6,005 bases of DNA from Pseudomonadota bacterium (GTDB lineage Bacteria > Pseudomonadota > Gammaproteobacteria > Arenicellales > Poriferihabitantaceae). This document shows, piece after piece, positions 1-6,005 of this stretch. Each line of letters opens with the position of its first letter. Position 1 is the first letter of the stretch. A model generated the notes under the pieces. That model searched no databases. It worked only from the letters and a program-made list of their open reading frames with translations, and had not been told where the DNA came from. The stretch lies in assembly GCA_024226105.1 (NCBI GenBank), contig JAAELZ010000311.1, forward strand, positions 1 to 6,005. Reading direction: 5' to 3'. A program made the position numbers and the translations under genes.

Positions 1-78
1 AGCGACCAGTAGTCCAGGTATTAACGACACTTGAATGCAATCCGCAAATAACCAGGCCAAATACTTTAAGGTGAACGT
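1..78 (+). other. End of upstream operon and potB leader
   Basis: Short stretch before potB. Frame 2 reads ATSSPGINDT and stops with TGA at 32-34, which could be the C-terminus of a preceding transporter gene (ATPase or binding protein). Frame 1 stops at 10-12. Frame 3 stays open to TGA at 72-74, just before the potB start, but its translation looks arbitrary. The upstream gene therefore cannot be identified from this window. AAGG at 68-71 lies 7 bases before the ATG at 79 and is a good ribosome-binding site. No promoter is evident in these 78 bases, in keeping with potB being internal to an operon. Confidence 0.4.
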
Positions 79-1002
79 ATGAAACAGTACTGGAACAAGT
101 TTTTCCTAAAGAACGGGGGTGTCGTCGGTAGCTATCTGCTACTTGCGGTGGTGATATGGCTGGCCATATTTATTTTGCTGCCCCAATTTTTCATGTTTGA
201 TTTTTCGTTCCGCTTCAATTTGCCTCCCGCGGAATTAGGGGGCGCAAAAGATGTCTACACTTTGTCTCATTACAAATACATGGCGTTTGGTAGCGAGGAA
301 GCGGGGCAAACGTATAATGTGGTCGACGTGTGGGTGTTTGTACGCACAATCTTAACCGCTCTTTTCGTTACAATGTTTGATTTGGCGCTCTGTTACCCCA
401 TCGCGTACTATCTTGCGCATGTGGCTAAAGGCAGCTGGGCGCGGCTGATGGTGCTTGCTTTAATTATCCCGTACTGGGTAAACGAATTGCTGCGCGCCTT
501 TGCCTTCAAAATCATGCTTGGGACAACGGGTATTGTTAATACTTTTCTGCTCTGGCTTGGTGTCCTGGATCAACCCATTGATTTTATTTTTGAAAACTAT
601 GCGCTTTACGCAGGTCTGGGTTATTCCTTTATACTGCTGATGATCTTTCCGATCTATAACGCGGTGGAGAGCCTCGATGGCAATCAGATTGAAGCGGCGA
701 GAGATCTGGGTTCTCCCTGGTGGCGAATCCACAAACGCGTGGTGATTCCTTATGCCAAAGCGGGTATTACCTCAGGGTGCACGATGGTATTCATGCTGAC
801 TGCCGGAGCGCTCGCTGCACCACAGATCCTGGGTGGCCCCAGCTCTCTATGGTTTACACAAATCATTTATCAGTGGTTCAACCAGGGCAATAACTGGAAT
901 AGAGGTTCGGCCTACGCTGTATTTTTGCTGCTCTCAACCATTGTGATCGTATTGGTGGTGATGAGAATATTTAAAGTGAAAATGGGGGAGACAGTACGAT
1001 GA
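79..1002 (+). CDS. potB: PotB-type polyamine ABC transporter permease
   Basis: Inner-membrane permease subunit of an ABC importer of the spermidine/putrescine (PotB/PotH, MetI-like fold) class, forming the translocation channel with the next gene product. The 307-residue protein has a first membrane helix at about 17-38, a long periplasmic segment at about 40-85, then further helices at about 86-112, 122-148, 175-195, 230-250 and 278-297. The family's cytoplasmic EAA loop, which docks on the ATPase, begins at E205-A206-A207 (EAARDLGSPWWRIHKRVVIP). Length fits the family, usually about 280-310 residues. The ATG start is supported by AAGG at 68-71. Its stop overlaps the next start by 4 bases (ATGA), indicating translational coupling. 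The substrate is inferred from family resemblance; putrescine, spermidine or a related amine cannot be told apart without the binding protein. The YdcU-type subgroup is an alternative label. Confidence 0.88.
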   Translation: MKQYWNKFFLKNGGVVGSYLLLAVVIWLAIFILLPQFFMFDFSFRFNLPPAELGGAKDVYTLSHYKYMAFGSEEAGQTYNVVDVWVFVRTILTALFVTMFDLALCYPIAYYLAHVAKGSWARLMVLALIIPYWVNELLRAFAFKIMLGTTGIVNTFLLWLGVLDQPIDFIFENYALYAGLGYSFILLMIFPIYNAVESLDGNQIEAARDLGSPWWRIHKRVVIPYAKAGITSGCTMVFMLTAGALAAPQILGGPSSLWFTQIIYQWFNQGNNWNRGSAYAVFLLLSTIVIVLVVMRIFKVKMGETVR

Positions 1003-2252
1003 CTTCCGAACGCCTGGGTAAGATCTTCCTGATCGGCTTCGTGCTGATGTTTTTCCTGTATTTGTTTGGCCCGCTCATCGTGATGGGCCTGTCAGCATTC
1101 AACAGTTCTGAATTTCCTCGCGTTTCACCCTGGAGTTGTTTTACCGGGGAGTGGTTTGAAGTGCTCAGACACGATACGGATTTAATGACAGGCTTGAAAA
1201 ACAGCGTTATTATTGCGTTTGGCGTGGTATTCGTTTCGGTGCCTCTGGGGCTCGCGGGAGCCTTGATGTTAAGCCAGGTAAGCAACCGATTGCGACCCTG
1301 GTATTACACCATTGTGATTTCACCGATTTTGATTCCAGGCGTGGTACTGGGCATATCGACCCTGGTTTTCTGGGATCGAATGGCGAAAATGTTCGGTGCG
1401 GGCTATGACTCCATATTCTACGATGGCATATTTTTAACCATCATCGGACAGTCTACTTTTGCCTCGGCCTATGCGATGTTGATATTTCTTTCAAGATTGC
1501 AGCGTTTTGATGCCGTGCAGGAAGAAGCGGCACTGGACCTGGGCGCCACCAATGTGCAGACTTTTAAGCGAATATTATTACCGTTCTTAAAGCCGGCGAT
1601 TGGCTCAGCCTGTGTGTTGGCCTTCCTGGCTTCGTTTGAAAACTACAATACAACGATTTTTACCATTGTATCAAAGTCGACCCTGACCACCGTACTGGCG
1701 AGTAAAGTACGCTACGGTATCAATCCATCAATATCTGCGCTGGCGGTGGTGATTATCATCATCACCTTGATTGGTGCCGTCTATTTTGAAATATTAAAAC
1801 GTCGCGAAGAAAAATATAAGAAAGAAGTCGATAAACTGGCCAAGGTGGAATCTATGACCCGGGCTACAAAAGCCAGCCTCTGGGTGAATCCGGCGATGTA
1901 CATTGCCACCATCGTATTTGTCGCCGGATTGGGCACGCTCTACTTTGCGGGTACGGTCGGAGTCGAAGAGTGTAAGGCAGCAGTTAAAGCACAAAAAGTG
2001 CGTGAAACAGAACTGAAGATTGAGTCATTTAAGAAGAAGCGGATGTTTAAGAGCGCTACTCCGGGTGAAAGTGCAGCACCGGCAAAAACTGCTCCGGCAG
2101 CAGAAGGTAAACAGTCGAACGGTGGCATGTTTGCACCAAGCAATCTGGAGAAGCAAAGCGGCTCTGGAAAGAAGGAACCCGCTTCGGGCGCAGAAAGCTC
2201 CAATAGTCTGTTTGCACCGAGTAATCTGGAGAAGCAATCAGGAACGAATTGA
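999..2252 (+). CDS. potC: PotC-type polyamine ABC permease with extra C-terminal domain
   Basis: Second permease subunit of the same ABC importer. Residues 1 to about 270 are a normal PotC/PotI-type permease: helices at about 10-32, 66-92, 102-125, 143-165, 195-215 and 243-264, and an EAA loop at E176-A177-A178 (EEAALDLGATNVQTFKRILLP). Family members usually end near 260-290 residues, but this protein continues to 417. The extension has a basic/acidic linker (265-295), a predicted seventh membrane helix (about 297-318), a charged probably helical stretch (320-350) containing Cys325, and an Ala/Pro/Ser/Lys-rich tail carrying FAPSNLEKQSG twice (378-388 and 405-415). With the N-terminus in the cytoplasm, seven helices would place the tail in the periplasm (inference). 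The ATG at 999 has GGGGGAG at 984-990 eight bases upstream and overlaps the potB stop by 4 bases. The reading frame runs smoothly from core to tail with no sign of a frameshift. Permease role is secure; the tail's function is unknown. Confidence 0.88.
   Translation: MTSERLGKIFLIGFVLMFFLYLFGPLIVMGLSAFNSSEFPRVSPWSCFTGEWFEVLRHDTDLMTGLKNSVIIAFGVVFVSVPLGLAGALMLSQVSNRLRPWYYTIVISPILIPGVVLGISTLVFWDRMAKMFGAGYDSIFYDGIFLTIIGQSTFASAYAMLIFLSRLQRFDAVQEEAALDLGATNVQTFKRILLPFLKPAIGSACVLAFLASFENYNTTIFTIVSKSTLTTVLASKVRYGINPSISALAVVIIIITLIGAVYFEILKRREEKYKKEVDKLAKVESMTRATKASLWVNPAMYIATIVFVAGLGTLYFAGTVGVEECKAAVKAQKVRETELKIESFKKKRMFKSATPGESAAPAKTAPAAEGKQSNGGMFAPSNLEKQSGSGKKEPASGAESSNSLFAPSNLEKQSGTN
2130..2243 (+). 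repeat. Two-copy FAPSNLEKQSG coding repeat in PotC tail
   Basis: Two 33-base units at 2130-2162 and 2211-2243, 81 bases apart, encode the same 11 residues. They differ at six bases, all synonymous: CCA/CCG, AGC/AGT, AGC/TCA and GGC/GGA. Each is preceded by Met or Leu and followed by Gly/Ser/Thr-type residues. A degenerate related start may be MFKSATPGESA at residues 349-359. Confidence 0.85.
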
Positions 2253-2322
2253 TCAGCAGTGAGCTGTTATCGCGTGGCCGCTGTTAAGAATTAAAATGGT
2301 GTTCTGGAAAATCGCGCAAACT

Positions 2323-2357
2323 AATGAGTGGTCCTGTTGCCTGCCAGGCCACTCATT
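2323..2357 (+). terminator. Strong hairpin after potC, possible terminator
   Basis: The arms AATGAGTGG (2323-2331) and CCACTCATT (2349-2357) pair perfectly. The stem extends inward as CCTG (2333-2336) with CAGG (2345-2348) if T2332 bulges, leaving an 8-base loop. It lies 70 bases after the potC stop, so it could end the pot transcript or protect its 3' end. There is no T-tract on either side, so a classical intrinsic terminator is not established. An 11-base palindrome, ACTCCAGGAGT (2359-2369), follows directly. Confidence 0.4.
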
Positions 2358-2400
2358 CACTCCAGGAGTAACCTGTGGGAACCTCTAATAAATCATGAAT

Positions 2401-2484
2401 GATCATCTTGAAACCCTCAGTTGACCGCTGCGAGAAATGAATAAGTACCCCATACCATGTTCAACTGAGGAATTCAGGATCATC
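2401..2484. repeat. 84-bp imperfect inverted-repeat element, MITE-like or paired stem
   Basis: The outer 24 bases (2401-2424) match the reverse complement of 2461-2484 at 20 of 24 positions. The innermost 10 bases are perfect (CCTCAGTTGA and TCAACTGAGG), and a 36-base unpaired centre separates the arms. The 9-mer GATCATCTT also occurs in direct orientation at 2401-2409 and 2478-2486. The element sits between the convergent potC and acpH genes, a usual place for small non-autonomous elements or for paired 3' structures. No transposase fragment and no clear target-site duplication are seen. It is either a small mobile-element remnant or an RNA stem with a long loop. Confidence 0.5.
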
Positions 2485-2528
2485 TTATTTAGAAAACTCA
2501 AACTCTGCGTTCCAATCCTTCGCATTAG

Positions 2529-3116
2529 CTAGCGTTCAATTGCAAGCGTTCTGATATGTGCCTTTAGCTGAGGGTAAAACTCAAAAAAGGTTTCCCGAAT
2601 CTCGTTCTCATTACGCTGCAAATCCTCGATGGCATTGTCAAAGGAATTAGCAAAGCGGATGCGCCCGGCGACCCGGTCCAGTGATTCGGCGATGGATTCA
2701 ATCTCCCGGTAACAACTAAACCAGTCATACTGAATGATTCTTTTCGTTACCAGTCGCATTTCCTCACCGGGCATCATCGATTGACCTGTGCTCAAACGCT
2801 GATAAAAAACCGTTGCTGCCTGCTCCGGTGTCCCGGCCTCAAAGTTGTCCCAGAAATTTATCAGCAGGTGGTCAAAATAGATGTCCAGCGCGATACCCGC
2901 GAAACGGCGTCTTTGTGAGCTGAACCGGCTTTTCAGATCAGTGATCAACGGATGCCGGTCGGTATACGAATCAACCGCACGATGATTTTGTAAACCAGCT
3001 TTTACCGACGGTGGCAGTGTGGCGAGGTCAAGGCCGCGTGCAAAATCACCCAGTAGATTGCCAACCGCCGATTCAACGGTGGGCTGTGACAAAACCAGGT
3101 GTGCAAAATGATTCAT
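2529..3116 (-). CDS. acpH: Acyl-carrier-protein phosphodiesterase (AcpH family)
   Basis: Hydrolase that removes the 4'-phosphopantetheine arm from holo-ACP, giving apo-ACP in the cytoplasm (known role of E. coli AcpH). The 195-residue length agrees with the roughly 193 residues of the E. coli enzyme. Recognisable family blocks, in order: an N-terminal NHFAHL (2-7), GNLLGDFARG (19-28) with D24, HRAVDSYTD (45-53) with H45, D49 and D53, an arginine cluster at 69-71, and LDIYFDHLL (77-85) with D78, D82 and H83. These His/Asp positions suit the divalent-metal site of this HD-like fold. The C-terminus has a conserved-looking FFEFYPQL (177-184). The ATG start is chosen because the conserved block begins at residue 2. 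The bases upstream (reverse strand of 3117-3130) show no Shine-Dalgarno sequence. It converges on potC and diverges from the MATE gene, so it is probably transcribed alone. Confidence 0.9.
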   Translation of the reverse strand: MNHFAHLVLSQPTVESAVGNLLGDFARGLDLATLPPSVKAGLQNHRAVDSYTDRHPLITDLKSRFSSQRRRFAGIALDIYFDHLLINFWDNFEAGTPEQAATVFYQRLSTGQSMMPGEEMRLVTKRIIQYDWFSCYREIESIAESLDRVAGRIRFANSFDNAIEDLQRNENEIRETFFEFYPQLKAHIRTLAIER

Positions 3117-3333
3117 TTACTAAAACTAAGTTGTAAATCGGTAATGCCCACATGCTACACGGTAAACCCTGCGAGCTCCAGAGGCAGGAGAAAACCAATG
3201 TGAAACACCACCCACTCCTTGATCCGTCCAGTATTGTGGTCGGGTACTGGAAGCTGTTTTCAGGTTTGCTTTATTGCGTTGTGGGGACAAATTATTCTGT
3301 CAGTTGGCGAGATGCTCAAATATACTGCCGGCG
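3117..3333. other. Divergent spacer between acpH and the MATE gene
   Basis: This 217-base spacer should hold promoters for both genes. On the plus strand, AGGAG at 3186-3190 is an excellent ribosome-binding site. The ATG 7 bases downstream (3198) is followed at once by TGA (3201). A GTG at 3200 opens a 56-codon frame ending at 3370, inside the MATE gene. That frame is rich in Cys and Trp and resembles no protein I know, so it is not called as a gene. No convincing promoter for acpH was found. Confidence 0.4.
3297..3326 (+). promoter_or_regulatory. Candidate promoter immediately before the MATE start
   Basis: TATACT at 3321-3326 matches the sigma-70 -10 consensus at five of six positions. CTGTCA at 3297-3302 is a weaker -35 match (four of six) with an 18-base spacer. 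Initiation about seven bases after the -10 box would fall at 3333-3334, on the MATE ATG itself, giving a leaderless message. This is consistent with the absence of a ribosome-binding site there, but the -35 is weak. Confidence 0.3.
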
Positions 3334-4692
3334 ATGGAACAACAGAAAATTACCCTGCGCGAAGAGTTAAAGGCGCATATTATTATCGCCTTGCCGTTGG
3401 CCGCAGCCTTTCTGGCGCAAATTGGGATGGCGCTGACGGATAATGCCATCGTCGGGAGGCTTGGCAGCGTTCAACTGGCCGCGATTGGCCTCACCGGGAA
3501 CCTGCTATGGGAAATCCTCATTGTTGCCATATCCATTGTTTCTATCGTCGGGGTTTTGGTGGCCCAGTCATTCGGGGCAAAGCAGATAAATAAAATTGCC
3601 CACCATGTTCATCAGGGCATCTGGGTTGCGATTGCTTTAAGCATTCCGGGAACACTGCTTTGTTACAACGCCACGCATCTACTGGCTCTGACCGATCAGG
3701 ACCCTCAGGTACTATTGCTTGGGAATCAATATCTGCAAGCCGCTGCCTGGAGTTTCCTGCCCGCGTTGCTGTTTACCGTTTTGCGCTCGTATACCGCCTC
3801 TTTGTCCCTCGCCATGGCGGTAGGGGTCATTACCGTCGGAGCACTCGGATTGAATGCACTTTTGACCTATGGCCTGGTTTTCGGGAAGCTGGGCTTTCCG
3901 GCTTTGGGCATCGTCGGGGCGGGTTGGGCTACAACGTCCGTAAACTGGGCCATGTTGCTGGCGATGATTATTTACACGGCTTGCAGCAAAGGGCTGAAGC
4001 GCTATCGCCTCTACCATGGTTTGTTTGATCTGGATCTGGCGGAATGCTGGCAAATTATCCGCCTGGGTTCGCCCATTGGAGGGTTAGCCCTGGTCGAAAG
4101 TGGTTTGTTTATGGCCGTGGCTATAATGATGGGTACCATCGGTGTGCACGCGCTTGCCGCAAATCAGGTAGTGATCAACGCCATCGCAACTACGTTTATG
4201 GTCTCGCTCGCCATCGGTGAGGCGGCGGGGATTCGTGTTGCCCATGGCATCGGGGCTGGAAATCGGGCTGAATCACGCCAGTCGGGAATCGTGGGCCTGG
4301 GCCTCGGGGTTTTTCTCGGTAGTTTGGCTGGCCTGGCCTTTATTTTTGGCTCACACCTGCTGACGGGAATTTTCCTTGATCTGGATGAGCCGGCGAACCT
4401 GCAGGTCATTGCCCTGTGTTCATCGTTGTTTGTGATCGCGGCGGCATTTCAGTTATTCGATGGCTTGCAGGCTATTGCAGTGCGCGCGCTACGGGGCATG
4501 AAGGATGTTTTTGTGCCGATGTGGATCGGTACGCTGGGATACTGGGTAGTTGGTATTGGGGGTGGTTATACGCTGGCCTTTGTGCTGGGTTACGGCCCTC
4601 AGGGGTTATGGTGGGGGTTGGCGATCGGGCTTATGCTTACCGGAATCCTGTTGCCTGCTCGATTCCTGATACTGTCCGGTAGTCGGGAATGA
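3334..4692 (+). CDS. NorM-type MATE family multidrug efflux transporter
   Basis: Twelve-helix inner-membrane antiporter that exports cationic drugs or metabolites using Na+ or H+. From the ATG at 3334 the protein is 452 residues, typical of NorM/MdtK. Family signatures: PLAAAFLAQIGMALTD (21-36), VAQSFGA (76-82), FPALGIVGAGWAT (188-200), HALAANQVVIN (272-282), FQLFDGLQAIAVRALRGMKD (372-391) and a WWGLAIGL block (426-433). D36, N174, E255 and D376 occupy places equivalent to the cation-site residues known in Vibrio cholerae NorM (D36, N174, E255, D371). An upstream TTG at 3274 would add 20 residues rich in Cys and Arg (RCGDKLFCQLARC) that do not look like a MATE N-terminus, so the ATG is preferred. 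There is no Shine-Dalgarno sequence before it. Substrate and coupling ion cannot be read from sequence. It is the only gene in this stretch of the plus strand until the bau-like operon. Confidence 0.9.
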   Translation: MEQQKITLREELKAHIIIALPLAAAFLAQIGMALTDNAIVGRLGSVQLAAIGLTGNLLWEILIVAISIVSIVGVLVAQSFGAKQINKIAHHVHQGIWVAIALSIPGTLLCYNATHLLALTDQDPQVLLLGNQYLQAAAWSFLPALLFTVLRSYTASLSLAMAVGVITVGALGLNALLTYGLVFGKLGFPALGIVGAGWATTSVNWAMLLAMIIYTACSKGLKRYRLYHGLFDLDLAECWQIIRLGSPIGGLALVESGLFMAVAIMMGTIGVHALAANQVVINAIATTFMVSLAIGEAAGIRVAHGIGAGNRAESRQSGIVGLGLGVFLGSLAGLAFIFGSHLLTGIFLDLDEPANLQVIALCSSLFVIAAAFQLFDGLQAIAVRALRGMKDVFVPMWIGTLGYWVVGIGGGYTLAFVLGYGPQGLWWGLAIGLMLTGILLPARFLILSGSRE

Positions 4693-4779
4693 GTGCCTGA
4701 GCAGGGGCCGGCCTTTAAACTGGCGTATTGAGAGTTCAGTGCCTGGTACTATGTGCAGTGCCGTGTCATCAGTATGCTT

Positions 4780-4808
4780 TTGACCCCTTAGAATTGAGCT
4801 AGTACAAT
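4780..4808 (+). promoter_or_regulatory. Sigma-70 promoter for the cupin-dehydrogenase operon
   Basis: TTGACC (4780-4785) and TACAAT (4803-4808) each match consensus at five of six positions and are separated by exactly 17 bases. Initiation would be expected near 4814-4815, essentially at the GTG/ATG start of the cupin gene. A second -10-like TAGAAT (4789-4794) lacks a suitable -35. The heptamer CAGTGCC occurs twice upstream (4737-4743 and 4756-4762), 19 bases apart, and could be an activator or repressor site. Confidence 0.65.
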
Positions 4809-4814
4809 CTCGTA

Positions 4815-5102
4815 GTGATGGCAAAGGTGGCGGCTGAATCCAGCGTTCAAATTGAAGATGATCGGGTGATCGTAACCGAATGGCGATTTCCTCCGGGCGC
4901 TGAAACCACCTGGCATACACACAAATATGATTATATTGTGGTGCCGCAAACAACAGGCAGCTTACGCATTGTCGCCAACGGGGGTGAAACGATTTCCCAA
5001 CTGGTGGCCGGCCAGTCCTATTCCCGGCTTAAAGGTGTGGAGCACAATGTGATCAACCACAATGAGTACGAATTTGTTTTTATAGAAATTGAATTGAAAT
5101 AA
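4815..5102 (+). CDS. bauB: Small cupin protein, BauB-like
   Basis: Single-domain cupin of 94-95 residues. Numbered from the GTG at 4815, cupin motif 1 is G28-(5)-H34-T-H36 ending at G48, and motif 2 is G66-(7)-G74-(2)-H77-(3)-N81. Three metal-binding histidines (H34, H36, H77) are present, but the usual motif-1 glutamate is absent, with KYDY at 37-40 in its place. The gene lies 13 bases before the semialdehyde dehydrogenase start, matching the bauB-bauC pairing of the Pseudomonas aeruginosa beta-alanine cluster, where BauB is likewise a small cupin-like protein of unclear biochemical role (from memory). The start is ambiguous: GTG at 4815 or ATG at 4818. Neither has a ribosome-binding site, and the promoter at 4780-4808 would start transcription at about this point, so the mRNA is probably leaderless. 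Cupin fold is confident; the bau assignment rests on the neighbour. Confidence 0.8.
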   Translation: MMAKVAAESSVQIEDDRVIVTEWRFPPGAETTWHTHKYDYIVVPQTTGSLRIVANGGETISQLVAGQSYSRLKGVEHNVINHNEYEFVFIEIELK

Positions 5103-5115
5103 GAAGGTTAAAACT

Positions 5116-6005
<890 letters not shown>

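Noticed and set aside
3..74. Frame 3 at the left edge as the C-terminus of the upstream gene
   Set aside because: Its translation has no recognisable character and its stop lies within the potB ribosome-binding region; frame 2 is equally or more plausible, so neither is called.
1794..2262. Several minus- and plus-strand frames overlapping the PotC tail
   Set aside because: They are antisense or out-of-frame shadows of the repeat-containing, Ala/Ser-rich coding region, without ribosome-binding sites or recognisable domains.
2378..2400. GGGAACCTCT at 2378-2387 as the outer end of an IS5-like insertion sequence
   Set aside because: It loosely resembles such ends, but no convincing matching inverted end, target duplication or transposase fragment is found to the right.
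3274..3333. TTG start adding 20 residues to the MATE protein
   Set aside because: The added residues are Cys/Arg-rich and unlike MATE N-termini; from the ATG at 3334 the cation-site residues D36, N174 and E255 fall at the same numbers as in V. cholerae NorM.
3152..3443. Two overlapping small plus-strand frames before and into the MATE gene as protein-coding genes
   Set aside because: Unusual composition, overlap with each other and with the MATE gene, no recognisable family; only the GTG at 3200 has a good ribosome-binding site, and it is reported as a finding only.
4701..4720. GGCCGGCC palindrome after the MATE gene as a terminator
   Set aside because: An 8-base self-complementary sequence with no loop or T-tract is not a terminator.

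Overview
The window looks like ordinary chromosome from a gammaproteobacterium. The evidence is an AcpH-type acyl-carrier-protein phosphodiesterase, a NorM-type MATE exporter, a PotB/PotC-type polyamine permease pair and a cupin/semialdehyde dehydrogenase pair arranged as in the Pseudomonas bau cluster. Base composition is moderate. A marine, Cellvibrio- or Oceanospirillum-like lineage is a guess only; no marker gene for taxonomy is present. There are no rRNA or tRNA genes, no CRISPR array, and no intact insertion sequence.

Layout: positions 1-78 are the end of an upstream operon whose last gene cannot be resolved. Positions 79-2252 carry two overlapping genes (potB-like, potC-like) for the inner-membrane channel of a polyamine/putrescine-type ABC importer. 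Its ATPase and periplasmic binding protein must lie outside, probably upstream. The PotC-like protein has about 150 residues beyond the normal family end: a predicted seventh membrane helix, a charged helical stretch and a low-complexity tail with an 11-residue motif repeated twice. Positions 2253-2528 are non-coding and hold a strong hairpin and an 84-bp imperfect inverted-repeat element between convergent genes. acpH (2529-3116, minus strand) follows, then a 217-bp divergent spacer, then the MATE exporter (3334-4692). Finally a cupin gene (bauB-like, 4815/4818-5102) and a CoA-acylating (methyl)malonate-semialdehyde dehydrogenase (bauC/mmsA-like, 5116 to beyond the window edge) form an operon behind a near-consensus sigma-70 promoter.

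Functional logic (inference): polyamine uptake and beta-alanine/malonate-semialdehyde degradation fit together, because spermidine and spermine breakdown can yield beta-alanine, which a transaminase converts to malonate semialdehyde, the likely substrate of the dehydrogenase. acpH (turnover of the ACP phosphopantetheine group) and the MATE exporter appear to be unrelated genes between these two blocks.

The points most worth checking are the extended PotC tail and its conserved repeat, the apparent leaderless start of the cupin gene, and the small inverted-repeat element. Nothing here is clearly a new biological system.
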